Shown one piece after another: positions 25,443-34,472 of a stretch of DNA of 64,000 nucleotides. The position numbers were made by a program, and so were the translations under genes. Position 1 is the first letter of the stretch; each line of letters begins with the position of its first letter. The notes below the pieces were generated by a model, which worked only from the letters and a program-made list of their open reading frames with translations, was not told the origin of the DNA and ran no database searches. The stretch covers positions 66,240 to 130,239 of the forward strand of contig NZ_JAFFQR010000015.1 of the NCBI RefSeq assembly GCF_020736845.1, written 5' to 3'. The stretch is from Paenibacillus farraposensis. Lineage in GTDB: Bacteria > Bacillota > Bacilli > Paenibacillales > Paenibacillaceae.

Positions 25443-26222
25443 TTACAGCTTCAGCATATCTTCGAATGTTTCTTCGTTCAATACGCTGCCGACATAGAAG
25501 GAGCCGAATTCACCATAACGGGCACTAACTTCGTCAAAACGCATTTCGTAGATCAGCTTCTTGAATTGCAGTGCATCATCGGAGAACAGTGTTACGCCCC
25601 ATTCCCAATCGTCAAAGCCGACGGAGCCGGAAATGATTTGCTTCACTTTGCCGGCGTAACTGCGTCCGATCAAACCGTGGCTACGCATCAGGGTGCGGCG
25701 CTCGTCCATTGAAAGCATGTACCAGTTGTCGTCCAGATCCCGTTTTTTGTTCATCGGATAGAAACAAATATAACGAGCCTTGTTCAACACTGGCTTCAAG
25801 CGAGCGACAATTTGCGGATTTTGCATTGGATCTTCTTCCTTGCTCAAATAGTTACTCAGTTCTACCACACTTACATAAGAGTAGGCTTTAGTTGTATATT
25901 TGGCGAAGGTCGTTTTGTTAAAAGCGGTTTCCAGCTTATTGAGATCCTCCAGCGTTTCACGCAGGTGCATCATGACAAAATCAGCTTTTTGCCCAACGAT
26001 TGTATAGGCAGCAGAGCTTCCCAGACCCGCTTCTTCAGTGGCGCCCCATTCCTTCATAAACTCCTGAAGCTCGTCCAATGCTCCGGCGCGCTCTTCATCG
26101 TCTGCCGTTTTCCATGCCGTCCAATTGATGGACCGGAAATCGTGAAGGGCATACCAGCCCTCTAGTGTGGAGGTTGCTTCGTTGGGCGTTGCCGATGGTT
26201 GTTGAGGTTGATGTTGATTCAC
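25443..26222 (-). CDS. hemQ: Coproheme decarboxylase HemQ
   Basis: The 259-residue protein is of the chlorite-dismutase fold. [11 protein letters not shown] (about residue 150) contains the catalytic tyrosine of HemQ, and [16 protein letters not shown] (about residue 180) contains the proximal haem histidine. HemQ oxidatively decarboxylates coproheme III to haem b, the last step of the coproporphyrin-dependent pathway of Gram-positive bacteria. A Gln/Pro-rich 15-residue leader precedes the domain. The start is GTG with AAAGGAG 8-9 nt upstream. It is a single gene. It supports respiration, including the cytochrome b subunit of the sdh operon here. Confidence 0.95.
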   Translation of the reverse strand: MNQHQPQQPSATPNEATSTLEGWYALHDFRSINWTAWKTADDEERAGALDELQEFMKEWGATEEAGLGSSAAYTIVGQKADFVMMHLRETLEDLNKLETAFNKTTFAKYTTKAYSYVSVVELSNYLSKEEDPMQNPQIVARLKPVLNKARYICFYPMNKKRDLDDNWYMLSMDERRTLMRSHGLIGRSYAGKVKQIISGSVGFDDWEWGVTLFSDDALQFKKLIYEMRFDEVSARYGEFGSFYVGSVLNEETFEDMLKL

Positions 26223-26569
26223 GAACTACACTCCTTTGCAATCAGGTAAATGATAATCGGCATAGCCGAAATGATTTGTGATTCAATATGTCATTTCTGT
26301 ACCTAATACGGTATGCTTAACCATTATATTGTAGCTCAAAATAAAATTTTTCTCCAATGAAAGTAGTGTGAAGAATTATATTTTTCCATGATGGAGGTCA
26401 CAAAAGTCATAAAATCGTTAGCATTCGCGAAAAAAGGAGAACACAGACGAATAGGACTGCCAAAATGGAGGACAATTGCCCTTATTTTGTTGGTTCCAGC
26501 AAAGGACAAGTATGATAGAATAGAAAAACATCTTGGAGACCGTTATGTCAGGAAAGGAAGAATGTTGGA
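26223..26569. other. Intergenic region between divergent hemQ and dnaB
   Basis: About 350 nt. Near its right end TATGATAGAAT (26511-26521) looks like an extended -10 element for dnaB. A 63-codon frame from 26388 has a weak site but shows no protein features and is not called. Confidence 0.45.
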
Positions 26570-28087
26570 ATGCGGATGAAAAACCTGCTGCACTATACTG
26601 AGAACCACCGCTACTGCGTTTATCGGGAATTTGGTTTGAGCGCACTGGATGAATTGATGCTGGGAAGCGTCTATCAGCCGATGATAGGCGCATTTGCGGT
26701 CAGTCTATATCGACTGTTGTTCCAGCATGTGCCGGTCGGACAAATTGGTTATTCGCCGCTGGAACAGCAGCGTCGACTTTTTCTGACACTGGGACTGGAG
26801 CCGAGCGAGAGGGGACGAAAGTATTTGATTGAACAAACCTCCAAACTGGAGGCTGTCGGTCTGTTGCAGACGTCCAGGCTGTATGCACCCGAAACGGACG
26901 ACTATGTGTATGAATATGAGCTGCAGCCGCCACTTGCACCTGTCGAATTTTTTAGAACGCAGCATCTCACCCTTTTGCTCAGAGACAAAATCGGCAAGTT
27001 TGCGGTTCTCTCTCTGAGAGAATCGTTATGGAGCAGAGAATCTGCTGAGTGGTCGCAATCTTCCTATAATAAAGAGAACATTTCGGTTCCGTTTTATGAA
27101 CTGTTTGAGCTCAATACCCATGTTATAGATTATGAGCTGGAGCAGGCACTGTCCGAAGTGTCCACCGGCCGGCAGACTGGTGCGTTAAGACCGGAGTCGG
27201 AGGAAGCGCTGAACTATGCAGACATCATTCTCCGTTTTCCGCGCGAATCCGTCAATCGCAAGCACGTGGAGCGTCTGCGTTTTGAACATGAGCAGTTGGG
27301 CATGGTGAATTACGTCGTTCGCAAATTCGGGTTATCTGTACAGGACATCAGCCGCTTGCTGGATGAGGACGGGATTTTTACCGAAGCAGGCGATTTACTG
27401 CTCGACGAGCTTCAGTTCCGGGCAAGCCAGCAGTCTAGACAGGAGCGAAAGCGTCAGGAAGAACAGCAGGTGCAGGCTGCCAAGGTGGTCGCTTTGCGCC
27501 AGAGGGAAGCTTCTACTCCTGATGAGCCGCCCGCAGAGCAGGCGGTGGAGATGGAATTTTATGTAGAGGTGCCACCTCAGTTCACGGCCAAGTGTGACAT
27601 TCACCAGTATAATATGATGCTGCGCAACGAGCCTTATCGTCGGTTGCTGCAAACTTTTTTCCCCGGCACAGTTCCTGGCAACTTGCTGGACATATTCGAA
27701 AAAATTGATATCAGCTATAAGCTGCCGGGTGAAGTCATCAATGTGCTTATCCATTACTTAATGTCTCTACTCGTGTCGGGGAGTGACCAACGGATCAACC
27801 GCAACTTTGTCGAGGCCGTGGCTTCCAATATGCTGCTTAAGCAGGTAAACACATACGAAAAGGCTGTTCAATATATACGGGACCAGGCCAAGGTAAAGGG
27901 AAAGCAGTCCGCTGCTTCTCCTTCTGGCGGCCGTTCCCGCTCGTATGCCAAAAATAATGGCTCTGCCAAGCCAGCGATTCCGATTGTGCAAGGTCAGCCT
28001 TCCGAGGAACCCGTATCCGAGGAAGAACTGGATGAGCTGCTGCGCCTGGCCGAACGAATGCAATCGGGCAAGCAAAAAAAGGTGTAG
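26570..28087 (+). CDS. dnaB: Replication initiation and membrane attachment protein DnaB
   Basis: The 505-residue protein is the Firmicute DnaB, not the replicative helicase. Its N-terminus (LLHYTENHRYCVYREFGLSALDELML) and the C-terminal DnaB_2/DnaD-like domain (about residues 335-445, containing PGTVPGNLLDIFEKI) match the family. With DnaD and DnaI it loads the replicative helicase at the origin and at restart forks. ATG 26570 and ATG 26576 are both possible after AGGAAAGGAAG. A Gln/Arg-rich coiled segment (about residues 285-310) links the domains. dnaI follows 266 nt downstream, separated by a structured repeat. Confidence 0.94.
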   Translation: MRMKNLLHYTENHRYCVYREFGLSALDELMLGSVYQPMIGAFAVSLYRLLFQHVPVGQIGYSPLEQQRRLFLTLGLEPSERGRKYLIEQTSKLEAVGLLQTSRLYAPETDDYVYEYELQPPLAPVEFFRTQHLTLLLRDKIGKFAVLSLRESLWSRESAEWSQSSYNKENISVPFYELFELNTHVIDYELEQALSEVSTGRQTGALRPESEEALNYADIILRFPRESVNRKHVERLRFEHEQLGMVNYVVRKFGLSVQDISRLLDEDGIFTEAGDLLLDELQFRASQQSRQERKRQEEQQVQAAKVVALRQREASTPDEPPAEQAVEMEFYVEVPPQFTAKCDIHQYNMMLRNEPYRRLLQTFFPGTVPGNLLDIFEKIDISYKLPGEVINVLIHYLMSLLVSGSDQRINRNFVEAVASNMLLKQVNTYEKAVQYIRDQAKVKGKQSAASPSGGRSRSYAKNNGSAKPAIPIVQGQPSEEPVSEEELDELLRLAERMQSGKQKKV

Positions 28088-28138
28088 TGGATTTTAAGCC
28101 AATTCAAATATGTGTCGACTTTATGGCGATTGGTAGGA

Positions 28139-28302
28139 GCGGATGGAATCGTTCTGGAGAAGCGATAGCGTTCGCCTGAAAGCTTTCCAAAGGAAAGATG
28201 GCATCGTAAGCATAAGCTATCCCCGGATTTTAACCTTTAAATCCTTATTTCAATTAGGAAAAAATCCGGTGGCAACAGCGATCGTAAGAATGATCCATCC
28301 GC
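28139..28302. repeat. Structured intergenic repeat, family 1, copy 1 (dnaB-dnaI gap)
   Basis: A 164-nt element bounded by near-perfect inverted arms: GCGGATGGAATCGTTCT (28139-28155) and AGAATGATCCATCCGC (28287-28302). The left arm has one extra A. Just inside are two blocks shared with copies 2 and 3: GGAGAAGCGATAGCGTTCGCC (28156-28176) and GGCAACAGCGATCGTA (28271-28286). A second hairpin, CCGGATTTT/AAAATCCGG, forms inside. It fills the gap before the dnaI ribosome site and encodes no protein. Its function is unknown. Confidence 0.75.
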
Positions 28303-28353
28303 GAAGCGTTCTCCTGCCCCATAACTCTGCACATTTTAGAAAGGAGGAGCGTT

Positions 28354-29301
28354 TTGGAATCACTGGGCGATTTGCTGCAGCAGATGAAGAACCCGTCGTT
28401 CCACCAGCGCACGCGCAATGTAGCCGACCAGGTACTGAATGATCCGCTGGTAAAGGAATTTTGCGCTGCGCATCCGGATGTGAACGAAACGCAATTGCGG
28501 CTCAATATGAGCATGCTCTTTCAGTATGCCCGGGATCGTCGAAATTGTGACAATTGCCCGGGGCTGGAACAGTGTCCTAACGATTTTAAGGGCCACTTTT
28601 GCAAGCTGGGTGTGGAATATCCGAATGGAACGGCAGAAATGGTGGATATTCGGACTCCTTGCGCCAAGCTGGTAGCTTCCCAGCATGAACAGCGGGTACG
28701 TCAGCGAATCAAAAGCTTTTATGTGGATGAGCGGGCGCTTTTGGAAGGATATAATGCCGTTGAAATTGCACGTAAGGATTTGCAGCGGGTACCCGCAGTG
28801 AATCAGGTATTCCGTTATATTGAAGAGACCAAAAATCAAGGCTTATTAAAAAAAGGACTGTATCTGGAAGGCACGTTTGGTACGGGAAAAACTTTCTTAA
28901 TGGGATACCTGCTGCATGAGCTGGCTTTGTTCGGGATGAGCGGTGTGATCGTGTATATGCCTGATTTTGTAGAGGACTTAAAGTCCATGATTCAGGATGG
29001 GCAGAAATTGAAAGAAACGACCGAAATGCTAAAAAACTGTGATCTGCTCGTATTTGATGATATAGGGGCCGAAAATTTAAGCCCATGGGTACGGGATCAT
29101 GTGATGGGCTCCATTTTGAATTACCGCATGAACCGCAAACCGACCTTCTATACCTCCAATTACACGTTGGAAGGGCTGGAGAAGCATCTCAGCTTTACGA
29201 GCAAGGATGGAGAAGAAATCTACAAGGGACAACGTTTGTTGGACCGCATTCGTCCTTTTGTAGATGTGATTACGGTGAAGGGGAAAAACCAGCGGGGGTA
29301 A
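28354..29301 (+). CDS. dnaI: Primosomal protein DnaI (helicase loader)
   Basis: The 315-residue AAA+ loader starts at TTG 28354, 7 nt after AAGGAGG. The N-terminal domain has the zinc-binding cysteine set NCDNCPGLEQCPNDF and GHFCKLG (about residues 63-90) that contacts the helicase. The AAA+ domain has Walker A GTFGTGKT (about residue 175) and Walker B LLVFDDIGAE (about residue 230). Length and layout match B. subtilis DnaI. It works with DnaB directly upstream to place DnaC helicase on DNA. Confidence 0.95.
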   Translation: MESLGDLLQQMKNPSFHQRTRNVADQVLNDPLVKEFCAAHPDVNETQLRLNMSMLFQYARDRRNCDNCPGLEQCPNDFKGHFCKLGVEYPNGTAEMVDIRTPCAKLVASQHEQRVRQRIKSFYVDERALLEGYNAVEIARKDLQRVPAVNQVFRYIEETKNQGLLKKGLYLEGTFGTGKTFLMGYLLHELALFGMSGVIVYMPDFVEDLKSMIQDGQKLKETTEMLKNCDLLVFDDIGAENLSPWVRDHVMGSILNYRMNRKPTFYTSNYTLEGLEKHLSFTSKDGEEIYKGQRLLDRIRPFVDVITVKGKNQRG

Positions 29302-29325
29302 GCATCTGTCTGCTATTTTGATATC

Positions 29326-29354
29326 TTACAATTAAAAAACTATTGTGATATAAT
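29326..29354 (+). promoter_or_regulatory. Promoter of trxA
   Basis: TTACAA at 29326-29331 and a perfect TATAAT at 29349-29354 are 17 nt apart, 69 nt before the trxA start. Confidence 0.55.
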
Positions 29355-29422
29355 CAATAGGTGTCGAAAAAGACATTACAGGTTATAATAATCTTGACTT
29401 TTCTATAAAGGAGGAACATACA

Positions 29423-29740
29423 ATGGCAATTGTTAACGTGTCCGATCAATCCTTCAACACAGAAGTCGAAGGCACAGGAACCGTTTTGGTTGATTTTTGG
29501 GCGCCATGGTGCGGTCCTTGCAAAATGATCGCTCCTATTCTGGAGGATCTGTCTGCTGAGGTTGGTGACAGCGTCAAAATTGCGAAAGTAAACGTGGATG
29601 AAAATCCAGAGTCTGCTTCCCGTTTCGGCGTTATGAGTATTCCTACCCTGATCGTCTTCAAAGACGGGCAGCCTGTTGATAAAGTGGTGGGCCTGAACTC
29701 GAAAGAAGCGCTGAAAAATATGCTTAACAAGCACCAATAA
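29423..29740 (+). CDS. trxA: Thioredoxin TrxA
   Basis: 105 residues, standard length. The active site WAPWCGPCKMIAP contains the redox pair Cys31-Cys34, and the cis-proline loop reads MSIPTLIVF. It reduces protein disulfides in the cytoplasm, recharged by thioredoxin reductase. AAAGGAGG lies about 8 nt before the ATG. It has its own promoter and terminator and precedes uvrC, the same order as in B. subtilis. Confidence 0.97.
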   Translation: MAIVNVSDQSFNTEVEGTGTVLVDFWAPWCGPCKMIAPILEDLSAEVGDSVKIAKVNVDENPESASRFGVMSIPTLIVFKDGQPVDKVVGLNSKEALKNMLNKHQ

Positions 29741-29802
29741 TCATCGCATGTGACCCATGCTCCCGCAGGGGCCTGGGGAGCGGCCATGAATGAATGGTCA
29801 AT

Positions 29803-29834
29803 GCCTCCGGTTGTATATACCGGGGGCGTTTTTG
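29803..29834 (+). terminator. Terminator of trxA
   Basis: GCCTCCGG pairs with CCGGGGGC (one wobble), followed by GTTTTTG. Confidence 0.85.
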
Positions 29835-29902
29835 TGTACTATTCCTGTATAATATATCATAGTTAAATAGTCATTTAAGAATGGAAGGGGGAACCGGGTC
29901 AG

Positions 29903-31915
29903 ATGAAATCTTATGCGGAGGACTTGCAGGAACAGGAGAAGGCGCTGGAAAACATACGGCACAAGTTAGCGTTGCTGCCGGACGCATCGGGCTGTTATCT
30001 GATGAAGAACGGCCAGGGCACCATTATTTATGTCGGCAAGGCCAAAGTGTTGAAAAACCGGGTCCGTTCCTATTTTACAGGTAGCCATAACGGAAAGACG
30101 CAGCGACTGGTAGCCGACATCCGTGATTTTGAATATATCGTTACAGCCAGCAATATGGAGGCACTCATTCTGGAGTGCAATTTGATCAAAAAGTATCAGC
30201 CGCGCTATAACGTGTTGTTGAAGGATGACAAAACCTTTCCATATTTAAAAATTACGAACGAGGCCCACCCCAAGCTGGAGGTGACCCGGCGCGTTCTCAA
30301 AGATAAAGCAAAATATTTTGGACCTTATCCTAATTCCTATGCTGCACATCAGACGAAGAAGCTGCTGGATCGCATGTATCCGCTGCGCAAGTGCGGTGTG
30401 ATGCCAAAGGAAGTATGCCTGTACTACCACATGCACCAATGTTTGGGGCCCTGTGTAAAAAAGGTCGATAAGGAAACATATGACCAGATTGGTCAGGAGA
30501 TTGCTTCTTTTTTGAGCGGGGGACATGAGGAAATTAAAAAAGATCTTCAGCGTAAAATGCAGGAGGCCGCAGAGGAACTGTACTTTGAGCGTGCCAAGGA
30601 GCTGCGGGATCAAATTATCAGCATTGACGCCATGATGGAAAAACAGAAAATCACAACATCGGATGCCAAGGATCGGGATGTATTCGGTTTTTCGGTAGAC
30701 AAAGGCTGGATGTGTGTACAGATCTTATATGTTCGCAAAGGTAAAATGATCGAGCGGCATATGTCGACTTTTCCTTTCTACGGCGAGGCGTACAGTGATT
30801 TTATGTCCTATGTGACGCAATATTACAGTGACAACCCGGCAGTCCCACAGGAAATTTTGCTGCCGGATACCCCCAAGCTGGTACAGCAGGCAGAAACGGA
30901 CGCACAGAATGTAGAATATAACGCTGAGCGGCCTGCTGACGTATTACTGGTGGGTGAAGAACCAGCTTCTTATGCGAAGACAACAAACACAGAGCAGATT
31001 GCAGATCAGGAGACCGGGATTAAGGAGACAGGCGCCAAACTTGCCGGTGGACTGGTGGAGCCTGCTGCGGCGGCCCTTGCTCTGGCTGAATGGCTGGAAG
31101 TGAAGGTACTTGTGCCTCAGCGCGGGCTGAAGAAACAAATGACCGGAATGGCGACGGAAAATGCACGTGTCGCTTTGGATGAGAAGTTTAAGTTGATCGA
31201 GCGGGACGAGGAGCGGACATCCAAGGCCGCCAGCAATCTGGGGCGTGCTATTGGACTGGAGCAGTTGCATCGGGTCGAAGCATTTGATAACTCCAACATA
31301 CAAGGTTCTGACCCTGTTTCCGCCATGATTGTATTCATTGACGGCAAGCCTGCCAAAAAGGAATACCGCAAATATAAAATCCGCTCTGTACAGGGGCCGG
31401 ACGATTATGAAACGATGCGTGAGGTTATTCGGCGTCGATATGAGCGTGTGCTGAAGGAAGATCTGGAGCGCCCCGACCTGATTATTGTCGATGGTGGACG
31501 CGGGCAAATGAAGGCAGCAATCGATGTACTGGAAAATGAACTGGGCTTGTGCATTCCTGTGTGCGGCCTTGTAAAGGATGCCAAGCATAGAACTTCCCAG
31601 CTATTAGTGGGAGAATCTTTTGAGGTTGTGAAGCTGGCACGCAATAGCGAAGAATTTTATTTATTACAGCGGATTCAGGACGAGGTTCACCGTTTTGCCA
31701 TTACATTCCACCGGGAACAGCGCGGCAAATCCATGGTAACATCCCGTCTCGATTCCATTCCAGGCATCGGCGAGAAGCGGCGCAAGCTACTGCTGAAGCA
31801 CTTTGGGTCTCTCAAAAAAATAAGAGAGGCCAGCGTCGAAGACTTCCGGCCTCTTTCGATTGGTGATAAGCTTGCTCGTCAGATTATAACTGCCCTTCGG
31901 GAGGAGGAGTCGTAG
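29903..31915 (+). CDS. uvrC: UvrABC excinuclease subunit C, with a central insertion
   Basis: 670 residues against about 590-600 for most UvrC. The N-terminal GIY-YIG nuclease reads SGCYLMKN...IIYVGKAK, with [15 protein letters not shown] supplying the catalytic Glu. A UvrB-binding UVR motif lies near residue 215. The C-terminal RNase-H-like nuclease shows [10 protein letters not shown] and IIVDGGRGQ, and a helix-hairpin-helix pair follows ([14 protein letters not shown]). The extra length is an Ala/Glu/Thr-rich segment at about residues 330-395, between the UVR motif and the second nuclease. The protein makes both incisions in nucleotide excision repair. Confidence 0.96.
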   Translation: MKSYAEDLQEQEKALENIRHKLALLPDASGCYLMKNGQGTIIYVGKAKVLKNRVRSYFTGSHNGKTQRLVADIRDFEYIVTASNMEALILECNLIKKYQPRYNVLLKDDKTFPYLKITNEAHPKLEVTRRVLKDKAKYFGPYPNSYAAHQTKKLLDRMYPLRKCGVMPKEVCLYYHMHQCLGPCVKKVDKETYDQIGQEIASFLSGGHEEIKKDLQRKMQEAAEELYFERAKELRDQIISIDAMMEKQKITTSDAKDRDVFGFSVDKGWMCVQILYVRKGKMIERHMSTFPFYGEAYSDFMSYVTQYYSDNPAVPQEILLPDTPKLVQQAETDAQNVEYNAERPADVLLVGEEPASYAKTTNTEQIADQETGIKETGAKLAGGLVEPAAAALALAEWLEVKVLVPQRGLKKQMTGMATENARVALDEKFKLIERDEERTSKAASNLGRAIGLEQLHRVEAFDNSNIQGSDPVSAMIVFIDGKPAKKEYRKYKIRSVQGPDDYETMREVIRRRYERVLKEDLERPDLIIVDGGRGQMKAAIDVLENELGLCIPVCGLVKDAKHRTSQLLVGESFEVVKLARNSEEFYLLQRIQDEVHRFAITFHREQRGKSMVTSRLDSIPGIGEKRRKLLLKHFGSLKKIREASVEDFRPLSIGDKLARQIITALREEES

Positions 31916-31935
31916 AATACGGCTCCTCTTTTCTT
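31902..31935 (+). terminator. Terminator of uvrC
   Basis: GAGGAGTCG pairs with CGGCTCCTC (one wobble) across the stop codon and is followed by TTTTCTT. Confidence 0.8.
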
Positions 31936-31937
31936 AT

Positions 31938-32048
31938 GATTATAGAATTTGTAAATTTTCAGTGGAGCTGAACGATTCTATAATCGCAAGAAAAAATTCC
32001 GCTAAAGGCGGTCTGGCTTCTGTGAAAGTACGTCGTTAGGCGTTTTTC
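31938..32048 (+). repeat. Structured repeat, family 2, copy A (overlaps the end of the CPBP gene)
   Basis: About 111 nt. GATTATAGAAT (31938-31948) and ATTCTATAATC (31975-31985) form a perfect 11-bp hairpin. Next come CGCAAGAAAAA, TTCCGCTAAA, CGGTCTGGCTTCTGTGAAAG and TACGTCG, then a small hairpin and GTTTTTC. The same sequence recurs at 37208-37310. On the opposite strand 32002-32048 encodes the last 15 codons and the stop of the CPBP protease gene. Confidence 0.75.
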
Positions 32049-33729
32049 CTAAGGGCTCAAACATGATTCGATTCGGTTTTTTGGGACTAAACCAGTAAAA
32101 CATGTAACCCACAAGGGCCGGAAGTACAATCCAGAACAAACCTGCGATCAGGTTCACGGTATTTCCTAGGCTCATTACACTAAAGCTCATGAGGATGCTG
32201 TCAAAAATAACGTGGCTGAACATAGCGGCGATAAAACCGTAGCGCAGGAACACAAAACTGAACAGCAAGCCGAGGAAGGTCAGCTCAATAGGTCTGGAAA
32301 AGACCGGATAGATCGGATACAGGGTATGCCCCAGAGCCCATATGAGCGTGGTGATCAGTGAAGCGACGAAAGTACTCCTCACTATTTTTTTCACCATCGG
32401 AATACCGAACAGACGATATACGGCTTCCTCCCCAATACCTGCCATCCAGGCCATAATCGGCAGTAGCCATGGATAAGCCATATTGTATGGTGATTGGGTG
32501 GCATCTGTGGTGGAGAACGTGTGAAATGTTCGCTCCAATATAAAGAACAAAATGGATTGTACTCCAAGTAAAATAAAGGCCCACAGGTAGCCAACATACA
32601 TACTGCGAAGCACATACAGCCCGTAGCCCGGCTCTTTGGCACGTGGCCATACATTGAGTCCAACTTGACGCATAAGCCCGTCACCGCCGACCAGTGAGAA
32701 GTAGAGTGCTACGGTCATAGCCAAGGAAATGACAATCTGTAAAACCATGAGAAATAGAAACGCGCCTTTACTGCCTGCTTCTGCCTGTAGCAATGGCAGC
32801 ATGTTTAGTGTGCCAACCATATTGGCAACAAAATACACAACTGACAGTGCAATGCCGCGTACAAAGGATGTATGGCGTCGTGTGAGTGAGGCATATACAA
32901 TCGCGAGTACACCCAATACAAAGCTAAACAAGGCATAACCGGCATAAGTCATCCAGTTGGCCCAGTAAGTTTGCTTATTGACATAATCGGTATAAGACGA
33001 TGGGACAGAAAAGCTTTGCGCAAACGAGCGAACATCCCCATCTTCAAAAGTAAACATCAGTGTAAGCACTGAGGAGCCGATTTGTTTACCATTAACGGTG
33101 TACTTTAATCCACCCTCCCCTTCGCTGGTCACAAGCTTCAGATCCGAAGGCTTAAAGCCAAAACGTTTGATCCATACAGCTGCCGCTTGCTCTTTGGCCT
33201 GGAGTGTCATGTCGCCCTCGGCCGCGCGTACAAGTCTGCTGCGTTCTTGTTTATCCGTAGAAATATCGGCCTGCGTATAATTGATGCTGGAGGTCAGGCG
33301 CTTAAAGCTGACGACCTTGCCGGTGGATAAATCAACGTGAATTTGCCATTTGCTCTTCGTAGAAGTCTCAGGGAGATCAACCCGAAAAGTTTCATAAGGG
33401 TAGCTTTTTTTCCATGTACGGTCGTACTGTGGAAGCAGTTTTTCTCTGGACAAATAGCCGTACAAATCCGTTTCTGCCTGATAGGTGACGACGGGTTTTT
33501 CTGGTAGCGTATCAGTATAGCCCAGCTCGGAGCGGGCAAAGTCCAGTGCGTGCATAACCGCTTCTTGCTTGCTGATGGTAGATGTGTTCATCAATGATTC
33601 CGGATTTGGGTTGCTAAGCGAGGGAATCAGCAATTGAAAAATAAAAAAGCAAATCAGGCCAATCCCGGCCAGCAAGCCTAATTTTTTGAAGTTAACCGAG
33701 AGCACGACCGGTTTCCCGATAGGATTCAT
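32002..33729 (-). CDS. CPBP-family intramembrane metalloprotease (Abi/Rce1-like)
   Basis: 575 residues. One N-terminal transmembrane helix is followed by a large extracellular region of about 210 residues (about 45-255) and then about eight helices. The CPBP motifs are GIGEEAVYRLFGIP (EExxxR, about residue 445), a following ALGHTLYP His, and SHVIFDSILM. These form the zinc site of the Rce1-like glutamate protease. The soluble part has repeated features that recall PepSY-like domains. AAGGAGGAAG is just before the ATG. The final 15 residues (GKTPNDVLSQKPDRL) are encoded inside a repeated DNA element. Substrate unknown. Confidence 0.85.
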   Translation of the reverse strand: MNPIGKPVVLSVNFKKLGLLAGIGLICFFIFQLLIPSLSNPNPESLMNTSTISKQEAVMHALDFARSELGYTDTLPEKPVVTYQAETDLYGYLSREKLLPQYDRTWKKSYPYETFRVDLPETSTKSKWQIHVDLSTGKVVSFKRLTSSINYTQADISTDKQERSRLVRAAEGDMTLQAKEQAAAVWIKRFGFKPSDLKLVTSEGEGGLKYTVNGKQIGSSVLTLMFTFEDGDVRSFAQSFSVPSSYTDYVNKQTYWANWMTYAGYALFSFVLGVLAIVYASLTRRHTSFVRGIALSVVYFVANMVGTLNMLPLLQAEAGSKGAFLFLMVLQIVISLAMTVALYFSLVGGDGLMRQVGLNVWPRAKEPGYGLYVLRSMYVGYLWAFILLGVQSILFFILERTFHTFSTTDATQSPYNMAYPWLLPIMAWMAGIGEEAVYRLFGIPMVKKIVRSTFVASLITTLIWALGHTLYPIYPVFSRPIELTFLGLLFSFVFLRYGFIAAMFSHVIFDSILMSFSVMSLGNTVNLIAGLFWIVLPALVGYMFYWFSPKKPNRIMFEPLGKTPNDVLSQKPDRL

Positions 33730-33926
33730 GAACTTCCTCCTTCATTTATAAATAAGTGCATCCATTAAAGATATCATACTGCACAGGTTACCGCCAACAC
33801 ACCTCAGATATTCATGAAAATGAAGTGAAAACACCCTAAAGTTTCAATAAAATAAGATAACCAGCGATTAAACCATGCCTATTCGCAAAATAAGGTTAAA
33901 TTAACGTTTTTTCGAGGAAATTGATT

Positions 33927-33955
33927 TTGTGATCTGGGTACATAAGTATTATAAT
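33927..33955 (+). promoter_or_regulatory. Promoter of the ydaO-type riboswitch and ktrB
   Basis: TTGTGA at 33927-33932 and TATAAT at 33950-33955 are 17 nt apart and end 28 nt before the aptamer. Confidence 0.55.
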
Positions 33956-33982
33956 TTTGAAATATATGCCTATAAAATTAAT

Positions 33983-34129
33983 AGGTAACGCTTTACATTT
34001 GAGCCGAATTTCCATAGGAAAACGGGGAACCATGTTACTGGGGTGAAATTTACTGCCGGTCTCGCACCGGACGTGTAGATAGCATAATGGTACTACCCGA
34101 ATCCGTCAGCTAACCTCGTGTCTTTACCT
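33983..34129 (+). ncRNA. ydaO/yuaA-type (c-di-AMP) riboswitch upstream of ktrB
   Basis: The conserved blocks appear in order: GGAAAACGGGGAACCATGTTA (split at 34017-34037), GGGGTGAAATTTAC, a variable hairpin (GCCGGTCTCGCACCGGACG), then the diagnostic CCCGAATCCGTCAGCTAACC at 34096-34115, followed by TCGTG. The outer helix can form between AGGTAA (33983-33988) and TTACCT (34124-34129). This class binds cyclic di-AMP and turns expression off. It is classically found before ktr K+ transporter genes, as here. No strong terminator follows the aptamer. Confidence 0.9.
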
Positions 34130-34300
34130 TGATAAGGTTAAAATTCAGAGGCAAAGGCGAGTGCTACCGCTTCTCCAGATTCAAATGGACCGCTTCGCTG
34201 GTGCCCGCCTTAAAGCCATCAAACGTTCCATGAGGTATGGTGAGTAACTGAAAGGGAACTAAAAAGAGATTGGTGATTTTATGGGCTGGCAGTAGCGGAG

Positions 34301-34423
34301 GGGGCAGAATTGTTCTGGAGAAGTGAAAGCGTTTTCCTTTATTACTGGTTTTTACCATTAAAGGGCTTATAAAATCAGAAAACAATCTGGGGGTAACAGC
34401 AATCGGAAGAATAATCTGCACCC
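34301..34423. repeat. Structured intergenic repeat, family 1, copy 2 (leader of ktrB)
   Basis: 123 nt. Arms GGGGCAGAATTGTTCT (34301-34316) and AGAATAATCTGCACCC (34408-34423) pair with the same bulged A as copy 1 but with different bases. Shared inner blocks are GGAGAAGTGAAAGCGTTTTCC (34317-34337) and GGTAACAGCAATCGGA (34392-34407). It lies between the riboswitch and the ktrB start, so it would be transcribed in the ktrB leader. Confidence 0.72.
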
Positions 34424-34472
34424 GGAGCGATCTCCATGGTCATAATTCACCAAGTAGGGAAGTGATGATTTC

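Noticed and set aside
26388-26579. 63-codon ORF upstream of dnaB
   Set aside because: Weak ribosome site, overlaps the dnaB promoter region and start, and has no recognisable protein features.
34323-34336. cre-like sequence TGAAAGCGTTTTCC inside repeat copy 2
   Set aside because: One mismatch to consensus, but it falls in the conserved inner block of the repeat, and copies 1 and 3 do not keep the match.
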